A stretch of 64,000 bases of DNA from Brachypodium distachyon (taxonomy: Eukaryota > Streptophyta > Magnoliopsida > Poales > Poaceae): the NCBI RefSeq assembly GCF_000005505.3, contig NC_016131.3:43795355-43859354 (forward strand). The letters are read 5' to 3'. The notes below the pieces were generated by a model, which saw only the letters and a list, made by a program, of their open reading frames with translations, did no database searches and was not told the DNA's origin. The position numbers were made by a program, and so were the translations under genes. Positions 57,685 through 64,000 of the stretch are shown one piece after another (the stretch's first letter is position 1; every line of letters begins with the position of its first letter).

Positions 57685-59133
57685 GGCCAACTCCAGCAGG
57701 ACGACGCATCTAGGCCTGCGCGGTCCGGTTGGCCCGAAACAGACAAAACGTGTCACCCAGCACGGCGGTCCAGATTCTGGTCCGTCGACCCATTCCGGCT
57801 CCAAATCTGAGACGGGTTTGCGTCTCCACGGACACGAAACAGAGCGCCGCACGGTCCGGTTGGTCCGCGTGGTAAAAACCCCTCGCCTTCCCTGTCCCCA
57901 CCTGCCAGCGGCCCAATGCTCCCTATTGCGGTCATATTAAATGGAGACCGCGTCGTCCCCATTCCCCCCTTCACCGCCCACCCGTCCCCAGTTCCAAAAC
58001 CCTAGCCTACTCGTCCCCATTCCTCCTTCACCGCCGTCCCCACCTCCGATGGCGCTGCCCTTCTGGTCGCGGAAGACGAAGCACGACGCCGAGGCGTCGT
58101 CCTCGACAGGGCCACGCACAAGGATTGCAGCGCCGGCGAGGTGCGCGGGCTCACTCCCGCCGGCCCTTCACCGCTCATGGCCAGCGCGGCGCAACATTGG
58201 CGTCGCCATGGCTAGGAGCTTCTAGGAGCAGGGCATCCCATGCCCATGGCCTGACGTCCACCTCCCTCACGTGTGGCGTCTGAGCCCGGAGTGGGTGCCG
58301 GTGCCACTGGCGCCGCTCACCGGCCATGCGCGCTTGGCCGAGATCATGCGGCGCCGGCAGGCCCTCACGTCGGAGGAGCGTCGGCTGGATATGTACCAGC
58401 CAGAGTCCTCGTATTGGGACCAGTGGTTCCAGTCCGAGCAGCAGCTCTAGCACGAGGGCGTCGACGTGGACCCGCCCGCCGCCGTCAAGGAGGAGGAGGA
58501 CGACGACAACGGCGCGCTCCAAGCCGCCATCGATGCCTCCAAGGAGAACGGGGCGCCGCCTGCGGACGGCGAAGGAGGAGCTCGGCCTGGCGCTGCACCT
58601 CAGCGCCCAAGAACGCGGTCCCGCCGCTCCAGTTGCACCTCCCCCGCCGCGGAGGAAGAACCTGCACCGTGGGGGGTGCAGGTCGAGGAGGAGAAGGATG
58701 ACGTCGACGGGAGCTGGGTCTGGGAGGACGTGCTGTGGTCGACGTGGCATCGGCGGGAATAGGAGCAGTACCTGCTGCCGGAGGACGAGCAGATGACGGA
58801 TCAGTCGCCGCCGGTGGAGTGCTAGACTCCCTCGTCGCCGCCCGTCATCGTCGTCAACACCGACTCCGAGTAGGATCGCTAGGATCCCTAGTTAGTATAG
58901 CAGTAGTACTACTTTTCATATTTTGTGTGGTAATTTTAGATTTGCATGTATAAACTATCTACTATTAATGCAACTCGTTTCTATCTTCTTCTTTTTTCCC
59001 GATTTGTGTCCTCCCTGGTGGGCGCACCACACGATCCAAACAGACAAAAGCCTTTTTACAGTCCGTCCCGCGATCCAAACGGACCAAAGTGGACAGAAAA
59101 ATGGTCTGTTTGGTCGCCGTGCTTGAATTGCCC
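57685..59133 (+). mobile_element. PIF/Harbinger-type non-autonomous element
   Basis: 1449 bp between two TTA copies (57682-57684 and 59134-59136). The ends GGCCAACTCCAGCAGGACGA and, inverted, GGGCAATTCAAGCACGGCGA match at about 16 of 22 positions. Both subterminal parts have GGTCCGGTTGG/CCAAACGGACC motifs. There is no transposase, but it carries a GC-rich ORF (58050-58762). Copies A and B lack the insertion. Confidence 0.75.
58050..58762 (+). pseudogene. Transposon-borne GC-rich ORF, unknown function
   Basis: The frame opens MALPFWSRKTKHDAEASSS. After stops near 58223 and 58448 the pieces WPDVHLPHVWRLSPEWVPVP, RLAEIMRRRQALTSEERRLD and SSYWDQWFQSEQQL follow, then an acidic part and a Trp-rich end (SWVWEDVLWSTWHRR). 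I know no domain. Similar ORFs occur in grass elements of this kind, from memory. Stops show that it is not intact. Confidence 0.45.
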
Positions 59134-59642
59134 TTATCGTCCCTTATTTGCTTCAGTTTAAGCACAACGCGTTGCTATTTTTATTTGCCAAGTACTCCGC
59201 GGTGGTGAAACTAGATACGGTTGGACCAGCATACGAGCATATTACTACTTGCAAGTAGCAACATGTGAATTGCAGTCTGGTGAGAATGAAATGCCATTTG
59301 CCTACGAGGGCCCATTGGACAAATAACGCAAATGAACCTGATGGGGAAAATCCCAAGTTCTCGACTTCACTCATGGCGCTCGTTCACTTCAGAGCAGACA
59401 ATTTTGATCTCAGTTTAAGGTGTCTTTTTTATGACAGGTTTACTGTGCGTTGTTAATTATATGTCCGCTCTCATTAAACATAAGCTTCCACAACTTTCCT
59501 TTTTCTTCAGATCAATAACCCTTTTTTTTTTCTGAGTATAGCTAGCAGTAGGAGTCTCAAATTCTACGTTCAGGTAGTATAAGTTCTGTTCATCCGAAAA
59601 CTATTCAGTGTCTCCGTAAACAAACCTGCATACGACTTATAT

Positions 59643-60754
59643 ATTTTTTTAGATGAAAGGGGAGGGAAATCCCCCGGTCCGAATCTTTACTTATAAAAGA
59701 GGAGGCAATTGGCGTCGGCGGTCCATCACCTTTTTGCCTCAACTATCGTAAAAAAAAAAAAAAGCTTACCACCTCCTAACACAACAATTAAATCTTTTAA
59801 ATAATTAAGATACAAATGATGTTTCATCGAAGCTAAGATAAAATGACATAAAAAAATTAATTCACGACCAATCTAATATGTTTTATTCGTAGTAACGCAA
59901 AGGACATTTAGCTAGTATATATTGAAACCACATCTCCAGTCATACAGAAATTTAAAAGACAAAAGGTCACATGCGACCAGAACAGGTTACCAGCAGCAGG
60001 CTAAACAAAGTGCCCAGGGCGAACGGCAAAATGCTCTACACATTGTGCCGCTTGACCCACAAAGTGCCAGATGAGACCACTGAAACTTGCACCAGGCTAT
60101 TCTTCTCGTCACCCTTTGCAGACAGAGATAACAGGGAGGAGCAGTTGCCGGCCAGCATTTCTCGAGTCATAGGAGCAAAACCCAGGTCCTCGTGAATCAG
60201 CAAATGAAGTGGGGGTGCCTCAGCAGATTTGAGAGGCAAGAGCAGAAACAGTTTTCAGACTAAGCCACCATATCTGTTTTCAGATCAGAACATGGTCTAT
60301 GGTTAGAAATCATATCGTTGCGACAATTCCATAAACTCCAGAGCACAGCTGCATTAATAGAGTTTAAGGAAGATAATTTCTTTTTCGCAATCCAACGACT
60401 AGAGATTGAGAGCATGTCTAAACCAACATCCTTATTGAAAAAAGAGGAAACAATTTTCCAGGTGGCCTTGGCCACAACACAATCGAAAAAGCACATGCTG
60501 GGTAGATTCATGTTCAGAACAGAAAAAACAATCGAGGTGCGTGTCAATATTCCTTTTCTTTAAGTTGTCCAGTCATGACCCTATTATTACTTACTAACCA
60601 GATAAAGAACTGAACTTTAGGAGGTGAGATCACGGACCAAATAGCTGGAATATGAACAGGCCGCACAACTCTGAAATTAACTTGTGGAATAAAGTCCTTT
60701 GGTAGAACATTTCCAGACTAGAGAATCTGGCTCATCTAGATAAACCACACTTCT
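59643..60754 (-). mobile_element. 5'-truncated LINE fragment 1
   Basis: The 3' end is a T-run at 59643-59649 on the plus strand, that is poly(A) on the minus strand. TACGACTTATAT (59631-59642) and TACGACTCATAT (60755-60766) are target duplications with one mismatch. The minus-strand frame 60260-60547 encodes a zinc-binding RT-associated region (FDCVVAKATWKIVSSFF, AAVLWSLWNCRNDMI), typical of the C-terminus of plant L1-type LINEs. Confidence 0.8.
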
Positions 60755-60820
60755 TACGACTCATATTATCTTAAGCTAAGCTAAAATTCTTAATCAGCCC
60801 ATAGACTTGATCACTTAAAC

Positions 60821-60984
60821 CACAGCGCGTGACCGTCACTGATGTTTGGCTGGTCGGGGACGGGCAGAACCCCGTCTGTTCTTCGGTGACGGTCGGGACC
60901 GCGATCATGATGGTGTTCATCACTAACGGTCGCACTAGACCCGTTACTGATAGGCCGTGAGATATAGACTGTTTTGTAGTAGTG
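60821..60984. mobile_element. CACTA transposon right-end remnant
   Basis: The stretch ends TTTTGTAGTAGTG, the inverse of CACTACTACAAAA. It has repeats of GTGACGGTC and CACTAACGG. The left end CACTACT is missing at 60821, so only about 164 bp of one end remain. Its repeats differ from those at 223-620, so it is a different family. Confidence 0.65.
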
Positions 60985-61003
60985 ATACTCCTAAATAGCT
61001 GGG

Positions 61004-63025
61004 TTTTTTTTTTGAAACAGTGGGTCTCCCCACCGATTTCTATTAAAGAAACCGCCCAACGTTAATACAGCGTTTAGTTTTTGTCACAAAGCTAAAACAA
61101 GCTGCAGATTACAGGTAAAGGCCTCGATCAGCTCGATCAGGCATACATTGTATCTGGCAAAACGCAAAAGAGAGAGGAAGCCAGAGCACTATCCAGCAAA
61201 CACCAGACAAACGCGCAATCACAGCTGTATTCGTCACAAACTGCTTCCTGTCATCAACCACCAAGGCGTCGACGTGTCAGCGTCCATCCATGACTTCGCG
61301 AATAAGCTTCCTCAACCACCCTTCTGATCTTGTGGACACCAACTTCAAAGATTCTTCGTTTTGGTTCTTTCTGCAGGATGTTCCTGGATATAAGAGTATT
61401 ACACAAGGAGAAGATAATAGCTAAGGGATCACTTGGCATTTGTTGCCGGAAACAAGCGTTATTTCGCGTGCGCCAGATAGTCCAGGTCACTGCAGCTGCT
61501 CCTACCAGCATCAACTTCCTCTGACTCCCAAGGAAGGAGCTATACCAGGCCCCAAACAGATCTGTTGAATCATTCGGGGCTCTAGAGAAACCCAATGCAC
61601 ATAGGACCACATGCCATAAGAATCTGGACACAGAGCATTGGAACAGGAGGTGCTCCACCGACTCCTTCGAAGAGCAGAAGTGACATTGATCACTTCCTGT
61701 CCAGCCACGGCGAATCAAATTATCCTTTGTTAGTATATTATTTTTCAAAACCAACCAGAGGAAAATCCTGATCTTCAGGGGGATCTTCAGCTTCCACATG
61801 AAGCGATAGCTCACCACACTGCGAGATCTTAATTGCAGATATAGAGATCTGACAGAGAATTTCCCTGCTGACCTATCACCCAAGTAACAGAATCAGGTTC
61901 AGTTGTCAACTGTATCTCATCAACCATGGCACACATTCTATTCCATTGATCAAGAGTTTCATCATATAAGGTTCCTCTAAAAGTGATGAAGTTCCAGCCT
62001 TCCTCCTTAACTTTCTTCACAGTAACATGCTTTGTGAAGGTGATCCTATATAGCCTGGGGAACTGGGAGGCCAGGGAGCAATTGTTAATCCAAACATCTT
62101 CCCAGAACTGGGTCTTAGCTCCATCCCCAATCTTCCTAACAGAAAACTGTTGGAAAGTGTGATTAGCTTTCATCAACCCCTGCCAGAAATGTGACCCCCC
62201 CACCCCACTGCTCAGCTGTGAAAGCACCTTGGTCTGAAGATATTTCTGCTCAACATTGTTTTCCAAGTCCCTTGAGAATTCTCCAAATTCCAGAGCCACT
62301 TGCATAGTAGACTTATATTCATTGTGGTTAGATCCAGTATACCAAGCCCACCATAGTCCTTGGGGAGGCAGATTGTGGGCCAGTTCACAAGATGGTATTT
62401 TCTTTTACCATGATGTTCGTGCTACAACAACCTGGCTCTGAAGTAATCCAGATGCTTCACCACACCCTTAGGTGACTCCAGGAAAGATAGCATGTATAGT
62501 GGTACACTACTTAAGCAAGCATTATTCAATATAGTTCTGCCACCAATTGACAGAAGGTTACCTTTCCAACCAGCCAATTTCTTCTCCACTTTTTCGTCCG
62601 TAGACTTCCACCTAGAGCTGTCCAATCTCTTACTATCAACAGGAATTCCTAGATAGGAAATTGGCAGCTGGCCAATCCCACATGTAAAGATTTCATTGTA
62701 CTGCTCATGCCTTTCCTGAGCTTTTCCCAGACAGAAGATCTCACTCTTATGGAAGTTAATTTTTAATCCAGAAATTTGCTCAAAGACACAGAGAATAAAC
62801 TTGAGATTTCTAGCATTCACTAGATACTCCTTAAGCAAGAAAATTGTGTCATCGGCATATTGCAATATAGTCAGCCCGCCATCCACTAAATTTGGGACCA
62901 ATCCTTCAATCAGCCCCTGACCTCGAGCCTTTTTTATCATCATAGCAAGTCCATCATTGCACCAGTGGCAGAGATAGGGGACTAGGGCCCTGCCCCCCCC
63001 CCCCCCCACCCCCCAAATAAGATTC
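61004..63025 (-). mobile_element. 5'-truncated LINE fragment 2 (RT to 3' end)
   Basis: The minus strand reads from about 63025: a reverse-transcriptase part with DGLAMMIKKARGQGLIEG, the catalytic LTILQYADDTIFLL, LKINFHKSEIFCLG and PISYLGIPV (62422-63027). It continues in other frames with the linker WEDVWINNCSLASQFPRLY (about 62065) and the C-terminal zinc-binding domain MWKLKIPLKIRIFLWLV, CHFCSSKESVEHLLFQC (61254-61883). The T-run at 61004-61013 marks the poly(A) end. AAATAGC on both sides (about 60993 and 63029) may be a target duplication. Frameshifts near 62420 and 61860 inactivate it. Confidence 0.85.
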
Positions 63026-63042
63026 AAAAATAGCGCCCTAGG

Positions 63043-63230
63043 TTGTGTATTTTTTGTTGTGACCCTAAGTTCATGACTAGCAAGTTGTTTTTGTTGCTCA
63101 TTTACTCTTTACCTCCCGTGTCTGGTACGTTCATTGATGCTTGCTCATTTGGAATCGTGATGTGGGAGCTTCTTAGTGGTAATGAGGGTTATACGATTTG
63201 CATGAGGTCGCTATTACAAAGGCAAGCAAT
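63043..63230 (+). pseudogene. Protein-kinase fragment
   Basis: At 63115-63222 the plus strand reads TFIDACSFGIVMWELLSGNE followed by GYTICMR. This is kinase subdomain IX, where the usual form is D-V-x-S-F-G-I-x-x-W-E-L-L-T-G, with further residues common in Raf-like or MLK-type plant kinases. The upstream part is not coding, so it may be one exon. The LINE fragments on both sides separate it from any other exon in view. It is either a captured fragment or an exon of a gene that is now disrupted. Confidence 0.55.
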
Positions 63231-63232
63231 AG

Positions 63233-63618
63233 GTTTTTTTTAGGGGAAAAGGGGATTCAATTAACCACAACATTTTCTGGGTTGCAATCATCTAACACAA
63301 GCTGATTAATAGCTACTGGCAGGTTCTCCGTCCAAACACGTGACACACCTTGGTCAACAACTAAAGCAGCTAGCTTATGCGCTACAGTGTTTCCCCTTCT
63401 TCCGATTTTCTCAATGCTACACGCCTGATGCCCAGTGAATCAAGCCTTGATGTCGTTGTAGACAGAGAATAGCCTGGTCTCTTTCCTTCCTTCCTTCCAC
63501 CTGGACCGAGCTGACCACAGAGAGGCAGTCGGGATCTCCCACGCGTCAGCAAGCAGCAGGCCTTCCCTGCAGGCCTTGGCCTCCACCTCTTCCGCATCTG
63601 AGCATCTGCCTAGAGAAG
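63233..63618 (-). mobile_element. 5'-truncated LINE fragment 3 (RNase H-like end)
   Basis: The minus strand encodes an RNase H-like C-terminus found in plant LINE polyproteins: DAEEVEAKACREGLLLADAW and IGRRGNTVAHKLAALVVDQG, with a stop in between. The T-run at 63233-63240 marks the poly(A) end. TAGGTTTT at both sides (63230 and 63619) may be the target duplication. Confidence 0.65.
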
Positions 63619-64000
63619 TAGGTTTTATTGATCATTGTATTCACATGTTTTATAGTTGTTCTTCTCCAACACGCTACCATATGTCCTCATCAGCCTAGTG
63701 TTGTGTATAACCTTTTCCATTGATGATAAATTTGGATCACGAGCAACACATCACGGCCTCAAGTAAATAGGAGTAGAGATGCAATCCATTGAATTGATAT
63801 GATAACTCATGTGGTTAACAAATCACTGATTCCCAATTGTCAACCAGCGACGTATATAAAAGCAGTCATTTTATTTTCCCTTTACGATATCTAATGGTAT
63901 TTGTAAATTGTTGTTACTATATTTTTAGCTAGACAGCATGGATGAAAAAGATCCTATCATCCAATCACATTCAAGAAATTTGATTCTTTGGCGTCCAGAT
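63619..64000. other. Right end of window, no feature found
   Basis: AT-rich DNA without ORF, transposon end or array that can be supported. Confidence 0.4.

Larger units (their letters stand above)
57233..60820. repeat. Triplicated segment, copy C, with insertions
   Basis: 57233-57660 matches copy A from 41512 (CTTTG(A/C)T(A/-)(G/A)AACAAACC region, CTGCTAAGGATTT, AACTGGGGTGCAATGC). 59137-59640 and 60755-60820 continue it. The gaps are filled by a Harbinger-type element (57685-59133) and a LINE (59643-60754), each with target duplications. It ends at 60820 where CACTA sequence begins. Confidence 0.7.

Noticed and set aside
58175..58750. 191-codon minus-strand ORF
   Set aside because: Leu/Arg/Pro-rich shadow in GC-rich transposon DNA.

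Overview
This 64-kb window is nuclear DNA of a grass (Poaceae). The transposon types (Stowaway and Tourist MITEs, PIF/Harbinger, MULE, CACTA, Copia, LINE), a DUF1618-type gene, the GC-rich grass-style ERF gene and a grass-like chloroplast cemA insert suggest Pooideae, possibly Triticeae. The species cannot be fixed from sequence alone.

Two host genes look complete. One is a four-exon metallophosphoesterase of the Cdc1/Ted1/PGAP5 type (28467-31010). The other is an AP2/ERF transcription factor of the RAP2.4 (DREB A-6) type (39304-40359), with a TATA box and probably an intron in its 5' UTR. A third, a DUF1618 gene (24171-25990), is recognisable but broken by several frameshifts. A short protein-kinase piece (63115-63222) and coding-like stretches at 33607-34066 are probably remnants or exons of genes not otherwise visible here.

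Layout. 1-10.9 kb is nested transposon debris: two inverted gypsy gag copies meeting at a hairpin, a CACTA end, and a nearly whole PIF/Harbinger element (1260-5035) with both its transposase and its Myb-like gene. 11-14.6 kb is degenerate DNA with two Stowaway MITEs. 14683-23884 is a 9.2-kb Mutator-like element with matching terminal inverted repeats and an 8-bp target duplication. It carries a decayed MuDR-type transposase, a plant-mobile-domain gene and two accessory genes. 24-28.3 kb holds the DUF1618 pseudogene, a minisatellite and a 553-bp non-autonomous DNA transposon. 28.4-34 kb is the phosphoesterase gene, followed by a SINE-like insert with 15-bp target duplications and a chloroplast cemA fragment. 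34-38.4 kb is mostly featureless. 38.4-41 kb is the ERF gene.

From 41.5 kb to 60.8 kb a roughly 1.2-kb non-coding segment occurs three times (about 41512-42735, 53032-54530 and 57233-60820). The copies have collected different insertions, so they serve as empty and filled sites for each other. Between the first two lies a complete Copia LTR retrotransposon (43865-51442, TSD gcagc) carrying a nested solo LTR. Its LTR appears to encode a spliced first gag exon, which I consider the most unusual observation in the window. 55.4-56.7 kb is a degenerate tandem array with an alternating two-monomer order. 59.6-63.6 kb holds three 5'-truncated LINE fragments on the minus strand.

Most coding sequence here belongs to mobile elements, nearly all of it inactivated. 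No tRNA or rRNA gene and no CRISPR array was seen.
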